From: Arctopsyche grandis
Taxonomy: Eukaryota > Arthropoda > Insecta > Trichoptera > Hydropsychidae
Direction of reading: 5' to 3'
DNA length: 64,000 bases
NCBI RefSeq assembly: GCF_051622035.1
Contig: NC_135356.1
Location: 18,279,685 to 18,343,684 of the forward strand
The notes beneath the pieces were generated by a model, which had not been told where the DNA came from, did not search any database, and was given only the letters and a program-made list of their open reading frames with translations. Shown here piece after piece: positions 35,189 through 50,112 of this stretch (positions are counted from its first letter, which is position 1; each line of letters begins with the position of its first letter). The position numbers and the translations under genes were made by a program.

Positions 35189-36021
35189 TGGCTGTAGCTA
35201 GGATTATTTTAGTGGGGGGGGGGCTGTAGCTATTCTGCGCGCGCACATTAATACGGAAGGAAAAGCCTGTTCTTCTTGTTCCTGTTGTATCCTGCTCGCG
35301 TAAATTAAGTGAGTATGTACCGTTTACCATGCACCCTTTTTTTTTGATCTTTCGACTTAAGATCTTTCGATTTTCGATCTTTGCCTTCCGATATTTTTGT
35401 TTTCTGTAATTTAACATTCTGGCTCGTCACGGAGACCGGGCTTGAAACACATGCTTTTTTTCGTTCTGAGAATTCGAGGAAAATTAGGTACATTAAAAAG
35501 AAAAATATATTCAGAGAATACGACTACAACATCAAGTTAAATAGACGATTTTTCGTTATTTTTATGACTTTTTTTAACCAAATTATCAAATTAATTAATC
35601 ATACTGTAGGGGCTTAGCAACATGGTGGAGCTTGGGTCGCCAATCGTCATCATCCTGCGAGTTGGGACCGATTTGATCATGTTCGTGACTACCACTTTAC
35701 TTCTTTCTCGACCGTCGTATTAAAAAAAGTAGTGCATTCAACCGTGATTTCATTCCTTTCACCCTCATAATGCTATTTTGTCAAAAAAATACGGTTTTAT
35801 ACAAAAAGTTTATCAATCATATTTCAAATTATCAAAAACAAGTTTATATTTTGATTTTTTTTAGTATTTATTTATTTAAAAAACTTTCACCTGAAAAGTT
35901 CAATTAAAATTAAAATTTCTAAAATTAATTTTATGCCTTTTTTCAAAATATGTGTTATTATTGTTAATTTAGGGTGGGCTAACGCCCCCCATAACCCCCC
36001 CGCCCTCCTAGCAAAGAACGT
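35189..36021. mobile_element. Possible decayed hAT element
   Basis: The left side has 'ggctgtagctaggattattttagtgggggggggg', reminiscent of hAT ends of the CAGTGGCGTAGCTAGGGGGGG type. The right side has 'gggggttatggggggcgttagccc' (reverse complement of 35971-36001), a similar G-rich terminus. No transposase, no confirmed target duplication. Confidence 0.3.
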
Positions 36022-36238
36022 GGTTCATACACATAAAATATTTATACATACATATTAATGTTGTAAACTAATATGACATTGATATTGTCCGTATTAAAAT
36101 ATTTGGTCATTATATCCAAGGTGAGATATAAATTTCATAATATAATATATGTAATATAATCGATTTCAAAATAAGGATGAACCTACATGTTTTTAATGGT
36201 ATGTATGTCATAAATATAAACAAATAATAAATGTTAAA

Positions 36239-36925
36239 GCGGGCTCTTCACTCGCATCCGCGAGTGAACACCGTGTGTGTGAGTCGAAATGTGAGTGTGT
36301 GCGTTTCGCGCGTTGATTTCGCGCGTTGTGGCGTTCCCCGTATTTTTTTTTCCTGACGAAGAGACGCGTCACGACGACGAAGCGAAACGTACACACTCAC
36401 ATTTCGACTCACACACACGGTGAAAACGTGATTCTTTCGTCGCCGAGCTGTCGAATACCGGTTTGCGACGTTCCCCGTTATTGGCGGGGAACTCTGTGCG
36501 AAGTCCAGTGGAGTAGCTCCCATTTCGCAGAATAATGCAAACCATCACGGCCCACGCTCGATTTGAAACAATTTCACCGTACGCCACTGTTATACACTTG
36601 CGTATAAGCTAAGTAGGCGTGTCATTTGACAAATCAGGCGTGGAGCCGCTCGACTGCGAAAACATTTCAGAAACGAAATCTTACTTTAAAGTTTAGACAA
36701 AACCACTTTGGTGTTGAATCGTATATATGAGAATGTTAGTAAATTACGAAATTCATACGAAAAAATAAAATCAGGAGCGAAAAAACTGGCCAGGAAGTGG
36801 GGAGAAATTTTTGCATCGGGGCCAAAAATTTCTAGCTACGCCACTGGCGCTAAGGGGTTAGTAAAAAGATGTCACCACACTCATTGAGTCACGGCGCGAT
36901 TTTCACGGGCGAGTGAAGAGCCCGC
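36239..36925. mobile_element. TIR element with a large internal hairpin
   Basis: Perfect 17 bp terminal inverted repeats GCGGGCTCTTCACTCGC at 36239-36255 and 36909-36925. Inside are 40 bp arms at 36270-36309 and 36382-36421, inverted and differing at one base. Shorter hAT-like TIRs (CAGTGGAGTAGC at 36500, CCACTG near 36586, and CTAGCTACGCCACTG near 36831-36845) suggest other insertions within it. No transposase. Target duplication not resolved. Confidence 0.6.
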
Positions 36926-37416
36926 ATAAAAAATAATGGTAGAACTATTAAGTACATATGTACATATGTATAGACATTTGACATAAACTGTGGAAATTTC
37001 AATGTGCGTGCACGTTGCTGAAGGAAATGAAAAATATTCATCACGTTAATTATTTTTAATTTTATACATGTACATATGTATGTACATCCAGATTCCTACA
37101 TTTACAAACACACTGCGCAATAAGTCTTCGAGCACATAACAAATGTAAGAAGCGTAGGCGCGATGATCTCGCATTTATCAAAGTTCTGTGGTATTTTCCA
37201 TAAGTAGGGATGTCCCAAAACGTTTTATGAGCAGCTTTTCTAAATAAAGTTTATATTAGTTGACATATATTACCTAGACAAACGTTTTTCTACAGATACT
37301 ACTACTACTATTTAAAGCTGAAGGAAAGATAGAAAGCAGTAATGTTCTCAGTTTTCTGTTTATATCTAAAAAAGTGTTTAAATAGTCTATAAACATTCAT
37401 CTATGCAATATTGAAT
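36926..37416. other. Gene-free AT-rich stretch
   Basis: Microsatellite palindromes near 36953-36970 and 37071-37086; nothing else recognised. Confidence 0.45.
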
Positions 37417-37580
37417 ACTAGTTGTTTTACCCGGCTTCGCTCAGTATTTTTAATATAAACAGCGTAAACATGGCGAATCTAATACGAATCTAATAGAATC
37501 GAAAAAAAATAATATTCAACCAATCGAATCGTCGTCATAGAAGCTTTGACTTGTTTTCGACGTTCCCAACCAAAAATACT

Positions 37581-41428
<3,848 letters not shown>

Positions 41429-41479
41429 TATAGAAAGTCTCTTTCGAAATTATATATTAGATTGTTTATTCGCAATAGT

Positions 41480-41690
41480 ATGAGTTGAAATATTGTCCCA
41501 CCATTCATTAGAGGAAAAAAATGTGTATTAAAAACAATAAAAATCGTCATGAACAAAGATAGACCACAAATAAAAATAATTTGGATACAAATATTTAAAA
41601 CATTTTCAAAACTGTATAGTAAAACTTCTGTTTAAAGTTTAAAAATAATAAAAAAATGAGTCGGAACAGTTTTGGAAAAAAAAACAACCT
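41480..41690. other. Short gene-free stretch
   Basis: AT-rich, nothing recognised. Confidence 0.4.
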
Positions 41691-41694
41691 ATGG

Positions 41695-42288
41695 TCTGTG
41701 GAGTCGGTTCAAAATTTATCGACTCTGACTCCGACTCTGACTCCAACTCCAAACTCCGACTCCAACGATTTTTGTAAGATCGATTTTTCTTGCCAACGTA
41801 TAAAATTATTAGAAGTAAAAATAATAGCGATTTTCAAATTATATAAAATTAAAGGAATTAAAAAAATTACTAAGAATTGACATGTAACTCAATTTATTGA
41901 ATTATTGGTAATGAAATAGATATAAATAAAAAGTTAGAACGTTCATAGTGTGTATGTATGAATTTCATACACAAACAAATCAATTTATTAAAAAAAAATA
42001 CAAATAAAAAATAGTATGAGACGGAAGAAACAATCGATTTTGCCATAACACATAAAAATATTTGCAATTCAACGCTTTTATTTATAATGTAATTTAAATT
42101 CATGATTTTTATAAAGAAATTATTAATTTTCAATTTATTAATGGAGATTTTAATTGACACATACCGTAATACTATTAATTAATGAAAATAATAAAAAGGA
42201 GTCGGAGTCGGTTGATTTTTTTCGACTCGGACTCCACTTGAATTGCTCCGACTCCGCGAATCCGACTCCGACTCCACATCCCTGCTAG
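41695..42288. mobile_element. Decayed hAT-like element with GGAGTCGG-rich ends
   Basis: The right end at 42288, reverse complemented, reads CAGGGATGTGGAGTCGGAGT, a hAT-type terminus (YARNG start). The left side (41695-41770) has facing 'gtggagtcggttc' and repeated 'gactcc' units. The interior is AT-rich with no transposase. Confidence 0.45.
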
Positions 42289-44705
42289 GAACTCAAAAGC
42301 AAAAGTATTATGACTTCTAAATTCTTTTTTTTTTTGAAAATATGAAATTTTAAAGTTCACGGCACATTTTTGTAATTTCTATCCATGCAAAAAGGAACCG
42401 AATGAATTCAAAGATTTATCTGGCAACCCTCCAACATCTAAACCAAATAGATACAATCGGCAAAGCCTGACGAAATCGTCAATAGAATCAAATAAATCTA
42501 CCAAACTTTATCTGGGATTGATCTCGTCGGCTTAGTTCGTAATGAATTGATATTTCCATTAAATGTGACGTGTGTGTGAATATTTTATCTAACTTTTAAC
42601 ATTAAAAGTTAGATAAAATTTCACCCACAGCTTTCTTTGTTCACTTCACGAATACCACTAGAAAACATTATACATATAATATGATATTGTATAATTATAT
42701 AATGTGTAGATGAAATGTGTTCTTTATGTTGATATTTGTTTCACGTTAGTGGAACTTTCCTCTATAAAATATAGCTTTGTATATTAAAGCAATTCTCCAA
42801 AAAGCATCCAAGCCAAATACATATATAACATTTTCGACATAAATTTGTGATAGTTTTTAAGTATAATTCACGCACAAGTTGAGTGACGTTAATTAATATG
42901 AAATTTTAACTAATCGAAAAGGCAATGGGATATGAAGTGAAATAATTACAGCCCTGATTGCGTAAAAATATGTAAAAGTATGTGTGTAGTAACTCTGTAA
43001 TATATGTACATATAATATACATATATGTATTTCGTGTGCAATCAAAAGGGCAAAACTTGTAAATAGAGTTGATAAATACATAACCATAATATATGTATAT
43101 TTGATTGATTTTTGAAATTTACGGAACTTCGGAAATCAAATAAATCTAGGGCTAAAACAGGTTGTGGTCGTTCATTGAAGAAAGTGAACGTATAATAGTC
43201 GATTGTAAATTGTACATACTTGTTATATATTACATGTACATATGTATGTAGTTATTAAAAACACGAATAAAACTGATTATTATATCTGTTCCTCGAGTCA
43301 TAAACTCGAGTTAAATTCCATTAATTTGATTAACAATAATTTCTATAATTCTATAAGACCAAATAAAGAATAACTTTCTATCCTTTCCAGAATTTATATT
43401 ATAAAATAAAAAAATCAATAATTCTTCGTTGAAGATGAAATATTTTATTCAATCACATAAAATTTACCTGAAAAAATTTCACGAGACTGTTTTTGGTCAA
43501 TTTTTTTTATAATGTTTGGTGAAAATCTTTCAATTGGAAATTTCGCATTTTTCTGAATCATATACATACATAGGTCATTTAGTCACGTCAATTAATTTTT
43601 AATAAATTCACTGCATTCGTTACAAACTACGCGAGAAATTTTGACAAAAAATTCGCAAAACTCGTAAAATAAACAGCTTATTTATTAATTCAATAAAGAT
43701 GATAAATGTGCATATGTACTCATAGAAATAAAAATTGCATTCGTTGCGATAAAAATTTCCTCGTTCGACAAAAATCCAATGTATGCATGTTTTCTAGGAA
43801 AAACCTCAAATAATACAAAACAGAAAATGTCAAGGGAGACCACTGATCATAATAAACATATGACATTGACAATATAAAAATTGAAAAGAAACTCACATTG
43901 TAGGATGTGCGAAATTTCCCAAAAACCAATGACGTTATTTGACTACTAAACTCTCCCTCTCGAAATATTTTCCCCCTTCCCCCCCCCCCCCCCATTCTAT
44001 ATACCTACATGTTTTAAGGAAAAAAATCCAAACTGATCTAATTGAAAATAGTCTAATTTCTACTTCTACGGCAAGTCGTAGTCTAATAAAACAAATCATT
44101 ACTTTTTCTCATCTCTAAAAACAATATTTGAACCGATTATTATATAATAAAGCGTCCCATATGGATATGTACCTACATTTGTACACGTTTTAAATAAGTA
44201 AATATGATAATTAAAAGAAAGGGTACGTCTGAAATTTGATATAATTTTAGATTTAACGTATAATTCAAAAGTGGATTAAATTTTGATAAAAGTTTAATGA
44301 TTTACCCAAGAAGATCAACATATTCGAGTTATACTGCTATCACCTTCTACAAGTATTTGCATATGTTAAATCTCAATCCCAGAATGATTGATCCGCTTAA
44401 AACATATTTTATAGCATAATTAAAACCAGATTTAATTAAATGTCATGTAAAATTAAATATCCATATTTCTTTTCACTGTGACTAATTAGCCTGCTCAACG
44501 ACGATTCAATGTCAGACTTTTTATTGACTCGTTTTAAAAACTAGCAATACTTTGACTTAAATAGTCTCATTTGCAATCTGCAAACTAAAACGAGGGACGT
44601 CATTGCGGGGAGGGTGGCAGGGGAGGGCATTTGCCTAGATTTGGCCGGGCCATGAAACTTAATCAAATCTATTATTCGCGACTAAAATTTTGGGCCGCAT
44701 AAACC
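42289..44705. other. Gene-free AT-rich stretch
   Basis: Contains a perfect inverted repeat (18 bp arms) at 42582-42619, a TACATATAATATACATATATGTA microsatellite near 43007-43029 and a C16-type run near 43978-43993. No gene recognised. Confidence 0.5.
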
Positions 44706-45202
44706 ATAAGAGGGCTGGACACCAGTGCCTTGTCCATTCAAACGTATTACACTTCTCCCTTCCTCAATTATGGGACTAGAGAAATTATTTTTTAATATGC
44801 CATGGATATCCACCATTGAGATGCATCTATTGTTTTATTTTTTTGATTAATTATTTTTTATAGGAGCTAGGAGCCGCCAAACATCTATAAAATCGCCTCT
44901 GTTTTACACCCACGAAAAGAGTCCACGATTTAAAAAAAATACGCACATAGTTGCACAGAAAATATCTTTCTCATACCGATGATGAAATTTTTTTAAAAAT
45001 TGATCCAGTTTTGGAGGAGAAAATAGGAGAATACGAAACCTCGATTTTGTCGATTTAAAATACGTATTATCTGGTCGAAGCGCAACTGTTGCATACACTC
45101 AATATATATGTATATTGTTATATATTGTCGCATTCACTCAATATATATATCGAAGAAAGGAACGGCAACAAAATTAAGGTTTCGGGTGTACAGCCCTCTT
45201 AA
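44706..45202. mobile_element. MITE with TTAA-ended inverted repeats, copy 2
   Basis: Starts ATAAGAGGGCTGGACACCAG and ends ACAGCCCTCTTAA. Aligns with copy 1 (10905-11438) over most of its 497 bp. Lacks the internal duplication and the 'agcgtgcttatttaacgg' piece of copy 1. The left TTAA has mutated to ATAA. Confidence 0.75.
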
Positions 45203-46060
45203 GTTAAACATTTCAATCAGAAAAAAGCTTTTTCCAAAAAAAAAAGGTTTTATACAAAACAACCACTGGCCAACTTTTGCTCCCATCCCATAAATACATT
45301 TACATTATAGTAGAACCTCAATCATTCGAATCATACAAAACAAATAATTTTAACGACATGCGAATTTGATGTATAGACACATATATCAACGAGTACAAGA
45401 TTAAAAATTATAAAATGAAGATGTAGAAAGGTTTATTTTAAAGTGGCACAACCAAAGGCGATCTGATTCACTAAAATTTATATTTTTAACACAAGATTCA
45501 AAACGGGTTTGAAAATCATTTACTTTGAATATTTTTCGTAAATATTATATATCTTAATCCATATTCAATCCAGAAAATCGAAGAGTGGCTGAGTAGCTGA
45601 ACGCGATTAGACAGTTTCAGAACAGTAATTAAAATTAACTGTAATATTATTCATTAAAACTATACCTCTGAACAATTAAATAAAGAGATGGATTGTATAA
45701 TAGTATTGGAAAATTTTCAAATGTGTATTCATTATATTCAGATATGAAACCCAAACATTGGCAAATTCTGAAATTAATTAAAGAAATGCTATCCAAAAGT
45801 TCAAGATGATTGATAGATACTGTAATGTAGTTAAATCATCACTTTGAAGATTTGTAAGATGAGGATACCTCTGAGACTCTTAGGTCGCGGATTCAACTCA
45901 GTGTCCTAATTATGAAGTGCATACCAAGGTACGTTTCGAGTGCGATCTTAAGGTTGCCCAAGCTCGACAAGTGTGACGGACCAGGTGGGGAGGTGGACCC
46001 CCATCTCCAAAAACTGGTACCTGGTGCCGATTTCCTAGTGGGGCGCTGCGACGTCTCTTT
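45203..46060. other. Intergenic stretch upstream of the second secreted-protein gene
   Basis: AT-rich until about 45860, then a more GC-rich block (45870-46060). That block contains a B-box-like GATTCAACTCA near 45890, possibly a tRNA-derived fragment. It ends at the gene's promoter. No coding region. Confidence 0.4.
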
Positions 46061-46063
46061 CTG

Positions 46064-46134
46064 TATATAAGACTGATCTAACCGATCAACACTACCACAC
46101 TCAAGTAATCGATCGTTCCAGTAACACATTCAAC
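46064..46134 (+). promoter_or_regulatory. TATA promoter and 5' leader of the second secreted-protein gene
   Basis: TATATAA at 46064-46070, followed by initiator-like ATCAACACT around 46085-46093 and a short leader to the ATG at 46135, which is in good insect context (caacATGt). The short leader and 18 nt first coding exon mirror the gene at 2508. Confidence 0.6.
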
Positions 46135-47802
46135 ATGTTTACCAAGTTGCTCGTAAGTATCGTCAATTTGGTATGACATAAAAAGCGACCCCTTTCATCC
46201 ACTAAATTTCACCCATATCCGCGCACTCAACCAGTTTCGTGGTTCAAACCTGCATATGTTTATATTGCTGTAAATTATACCCCATATCTTTCTTAACAGC
46301 GACATATGTGATAACTAAGGATAGGCGCTTGGGTTCTATTCCCAGGAAAGAGGGGTTGACTATTTTCAATTTCTATTGTCTTACAAAGCTAGAGAACAAA
46401 AAAAAAGGTTGACAATATAAATTGACAATAGACAACCCCACTTTTCTGGAAAATAGAACCTGGACACCTATCCTTAGTGATAACTAAAGCCCGGACCCAG
46501 AAGGTGCCGCGTATTATTCAAATGTTGTAAATGTCTTGTTAAAGGTTTGCCGAACCTTTTTTACAACGGATTTACAACAATGGAACAATGAGCGGCCCCT
46601 TGGCTATCCTACCTCTAGTGATAACTAGTCACCGGACCCAGAAGGTGCCGCGTAATGTTCAAAGGTTGTAAATGCATTGTTAAAGGTTTGCCGAACCTTT
46701 TTTAAAAACGATTTACAACAATGAAACAATGGATAGCACTGTGACTATCCGGTGTCTAGTTATAACAATACAAAATGAACTGTGTTCGATTAATTTTTCA
46801 TACATCAATTTACAATTGTAATAATAGTTTCAACACATTGTGTATTTGAATAGGTTGCAATAGCTTTTGACAGTTTAACAGTGCAACTTTTTTTGCTTGA
46901 AAAATGATGTATGAGATTATATAATATGTATACGTTCTTAAATGATGTTTTTTTTCACTTTTTTTTTACATAACAAATAATTAAGACTAATTAAAAATGT
47001 GCGAAAAATCTTCAAGAGTGAAAGTCATAATCCTATTTGAGGAAAATGCTTATAAAAACTATTACAGAAAAAAAAAGTAAAAGCTCATAAACATAATTCA
47101 GCAATATAAAATTTAGTTGAAAATATGTAGTTTCACTTTTGAAGTGCCTTTTTAAATTAAGTATGAAAACCTTTTCATTTTTAATTTGATTTTTTTGATA
47201 CATTTCATACAATTTTATTTAATAAAAAGACTAAACACACTGCAACATAAGATAGTAATATTATATTATATTTACATAATGAATAATGTTCTTTTTATTT
47301 TGTTTAAGTTTGTATTTGCGGCGCTGCTAATTGCGATTGAAGCGAAACCCTCTGGTTGGGGGGGGGGCCATTCGTGAGTTTATTTTTGCTTGCTATTTGT
47401 TTTATATTAAAATTGCTATCAATTTCATATATTTTGTATAAATTTCATATGAAAAGCGATCAAATAAAACCTCTCAATTTTCCCACATATGTATGCAGAT
47501 GGAATTCTATAAGATTTCCTTTCAATTTCAGACACCACAAGGTGATTCATGTTCCATACCACATCCACGACATCCACCATCATCATGTGAAGCATATACC
47601 AATCGTGAAAGAAGTACATATACCCGTCATCAAACACGTCCCCATCATCAAGCACGTTCCCATCATTAAGCATGTGGAAGTTATCAAAGAAGTACCCGTG
47701 TATAAACATATTCCGGTGGTAAAACACGTGCCCGTCTACGAGCATGCTCCTCTGCACACTGACTGGGCACCATCCTCCGGTGGCTGGAATGGTGGCTGGT
47801 AA
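46135..47802 (+). CDS. Small secreted His/Val/Pro-rich repeat protein (cuticle-like)
   Basis: Exons: 46135-46152 (MFTKLL, gtaagt), 47309-47373 (signal peptide core FVFAALLIAIEA, then KPSGWGGG; gtgagt), 47532-47802. Introns are phase 0 and 2. The frame closes exactly to give 117 residues. After the signal peptide (likely cut at IEA/KPSG), the mature chain is dominated by a V/I-K-H-V/I-P-V/I repeat (HIPIVKEVHIPVIKHVP, VPIIKHVPIIKHV) and a Trp/Gly tail SSGGWNGGW. Such HVP/VKH-rich short secreted proteins are typical of insect cuticle or other extracellular matrices. An exact role is not known. Intron 1 holds three MITEs (46316-46758). Immediately after the stop there is a good GTAAGT donor (47806), paired with a strong acceptor at 48222-48223, implying an intron in the 3' UTR. 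Confidence 0.85.
46316..46476. mobile_element. hAT-type MITE with GTGATAAC target duplication
   Basis: 161 bp. Left TAAGGATAGGCGCTTGGGTT, right the reverse complement of TAAGGATAGGTGTCCAGGTT. 8 bp direct repeats GTGATAAC at 46308-46315 and 46477-46484. The TAAGG terminus fits the hAT YARNG rule. Lies in intron 1 of the secreted-protein gene. Confidence 0.85.
46485..46617. mobile_element. hAT-type MITE, 133 bp
   Basis: Starts TAAAGCCCGGACCCAGAAGG, ends CTATCCTACCTCTA. Flanked by GTGATAAC (46477-46484 and 46618-46625). Internal palindrome 'aaaggtttgccgaaccttt'. Adjacent to the previous MITE and sharing its target duplication. Confidence 0.85.
46626..46758. mobile_element. hAT-type MITE, 133 bp, second tandem copy
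   Basis: Close relative of 46485-46617 (same ACCGGACCCAGAAGGTGCCG start and internal palindrome), with a different right end (TATCCGGTGTCTA). Flanked by GTGATAAC (46618-46625) and GTTATAAC (46759-46766, one mismatch). Confidence 0.8.
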
Positions 47803-48223
47803 AATGTAAGTTTTCAAAAAATATAAAAAATAAACCACAACTTTTATAAGGTACATTTCCAATATTGAAATCATTTTTTTTTTTTAATTAGTCTTTAAAT
47901 ACTTAACGAAAATATTAAATTCGTACACGATTACATTACTTACAGGCAGATTCCTTAGCAAAAAAACATTGATTAATTTTTATTATTTATTTTACCAATA
48001 TATAAATTTGTATAATTAAATCATAGTAAATTAACCAAATCAAATCCACTGAACTAATCGTTGAATATCTGATGAAAAAACCAAGATTAATTTCCAATTG
48101 TTTATATTGACAGCTGTCAAATTTTTAAGGTTATGTGAATGTTTTGAACGCTACCAACTGCGACTAAAAACAACTTACCAATATGAATTGTTTTCTAACT
48201 CTCTTTTTTTCTTTTGTTGACAG

Positions 48224-48455
48224 ATTTCGAGGTTAGAAGTCTTAGAAAAGCATAAAAAAATGTATATAATAATCGACCGTCAGAATATGTCATGATAAAA
48301 TTATGACAACTTTGCACAACAAGATTTAATGCGTTTTTAAGTTTTACATGTATAGTCACAGTAAATATTATATATCAAAGTCATGCTGATTTCGTTTTGT
48401 TTGTATATTATTATTATTAAGTTTATTTAATAAAATAATTAAAAAACTACAACTT
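48224..48455 (+). other. Predicted 3' UTR exon of the second secreted-protein gene
   Basis: The acceptor at 48222-48223 has a branch-like CTAAC and a long pyrimidine tract; AATAAA polyadenylation signals follow at 48429-48434. No coding. It would join to 47805, three bases after the stop codon. Confidence 0.5.
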
Positions 48456-49273
48456 ACTTGTTTCAATCAAATTCATAAACAGAATAGAAATTAATACTTC
48501 ATACCACCAAATTTTTCAACGTTACTCGGGGGAAAATTTGTGTAGTCTACAGTCGAAGTTTGAGAATCATGAAATAGTATACATAGGTACCAAATTTAGT
48601 GATTCATAATTAAAAACTGTAGATTTGTATAGTGGACAAACAAACAAACATACATTGATCTTAATATTTTAAGCTAGCAAAATATAAAACTCAATTTATT
48701 TTCATATTCAATTAAGTTTTAAATGGCAATTATCGCTTTTTGAGATTTTTTTAGGAAGAACACGTTTATATTAATTTTTCATAAAAAAATATATTTAACT
48801 CTACACAAGATTAATGTCAAAAAAGAAAATATCAAAAAATATTTAAGAAAAATTGTAATGATTTTAATGAAATTATTTTATTAACTTGTAATTTATACAA
48901 TCGCAAATTAAATAAAATCTAGGTACTTAATGATGCCCATTTAAAATCACAATAGCTACTTTGTTATACTTGGCATAATGTTATTTCATCATTATGATTA
49001 TAATGTTAGTGGAGGATGTAGTCGTTTAAAATTGCACTGATGTTTCGGATATCATAAATAACGGTATTTATTTTAATTTCACTTAACTTAGCAGCATGCA
49101 AAACTCTAGACTTCGATTTCTATTGAACATCATTATTAGTCATAAAATTTTAACTTTTAAATAAAAATCGCATATTTTCTTTCTCACGTAGGTAAATTTA
49201 AATCAGATATATTTAGAAGTGCTACAATTTTTTTTCGCTTTGGAACTCTTTATTGATATTGTAATGTGGAAAC
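48456..49273. other. Gene-free AT-rich stretch
   Basis: Nothing recognised. Confidence 0.4.
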
Positions 49274-49621
49274 ATTGTGGGGTTTATCCGCTGTCTGCTT
49301 CGTTCGGGGGTTAACAATGGAGACCCCCGGATTGGCCTAACGGGACGCGTAAGTGGCTGGTAGAATTCTCAGAATCCGGACGAAAGCGTGAGAATGTATG
49401 TGCCTGAGAGCGTGAGACTGTAAAACTGTTCTTGCCTGAACAATGGATAAATAAACGGATCGGAGAAGCTGTAGTGAGAAACTTTCCCTTTAAAAGGAGG
49501 TACACTTGGTACAGGTACAAGTATTCTGGATCGAGCGCTGACTGCGCGTGGACCTCCTGAATCATTTAATAAATACTGTGAAGCGACTTCGGCCTTTCAT
49601 TTAGACCCACCCCTACGCAAC
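49274..49621 (+). mobile_element. Candidate solo LTR
   Basis: TGTGGGGTTTATCCGC...CCCCTACGCAACA (TG...CA, about 348 bp), markedly more GC-rich than its surroundings. Internal TATA-like CTTTAAAAGG at 49489-49498 and an AATAAA at 49570-49575, in the order U3-R-polyA signal expected of an LTR on the plus strand. No matching internal region or partner LTR nearby. Target duplication not evident, so boundaries are provisional. Confidence 0.45.
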
Positions 49622-49974
49622 AATGCATATAAGCGATATATTATATTGAATAGAATGACATTTTGCGATAATAATAAATGGTTGGTTTGGTAATTTACAG
49701 TCAGTCACGTATAAGTATTCTTGTTTTTATAAAAAGAATGATTCTTCTCAAATTCTGACAATCTCTTGGGATTCTTTTCAACTTATTGTGGCGTGAAATA
49801 TCTTTTCCACAGTTTTTTTTATGTTTTGCAACCAGGACAGACATTTACTGAATCTGCAACGTCTCCAAACAATAATTGCAATAGGTGGATTTTCATGAAA
49901 TGTCCCAAGTAACTAAGTTTTCTGCATTTGATTATTTTCAATAATAATGATATTTCTGTTCTCATCTTTCATAA

Positions 49975-50112
49975 GACAGTGTCGTTTATTCAGTCCAGGA
50001 GATGCGGTGCATTCTTCGATAGCGCCAAAGCTCGAATTTTTCAATTCTTCTCATGGATAGTATTTTATCGTCCATGATTCACGTCCGTATAAGAAAACCT
50101 ACCAAAAATAAC
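49975..50112 (-). pseudogene. LINE reverse-transcriptase C-terminal fragment
   Basis: On the minus strand one frame gives LYGRESWTIK and another gives RRIEKFELWRYRRMHRISWT. Together these match the 'LYGsEtWtl...RleAFEMWcyRRMlrIsWt' end of RTE/CR1-type LINEs. It is frame-shifted with an internal stop, so dead. It differs clearly from the intact RTE in this window. Confidence 0.6.

Noticed and set aside
45593..45905. tRNA gene or SINE suggested by 'tggctgagtag' and 'gattcaactca'
   Set aside because: The boxes are about 300 bp apart, far beyond a tRNA, and no cloverleaf can be formed. At most unrelated fragments.
47425..47874. Minus-strand 149-codon frame opposite the HVP-rich exon
   Set aside because: Mirror of the repetitive plus-strand exon, whose splice sites and signal peptide give a coherent protein.
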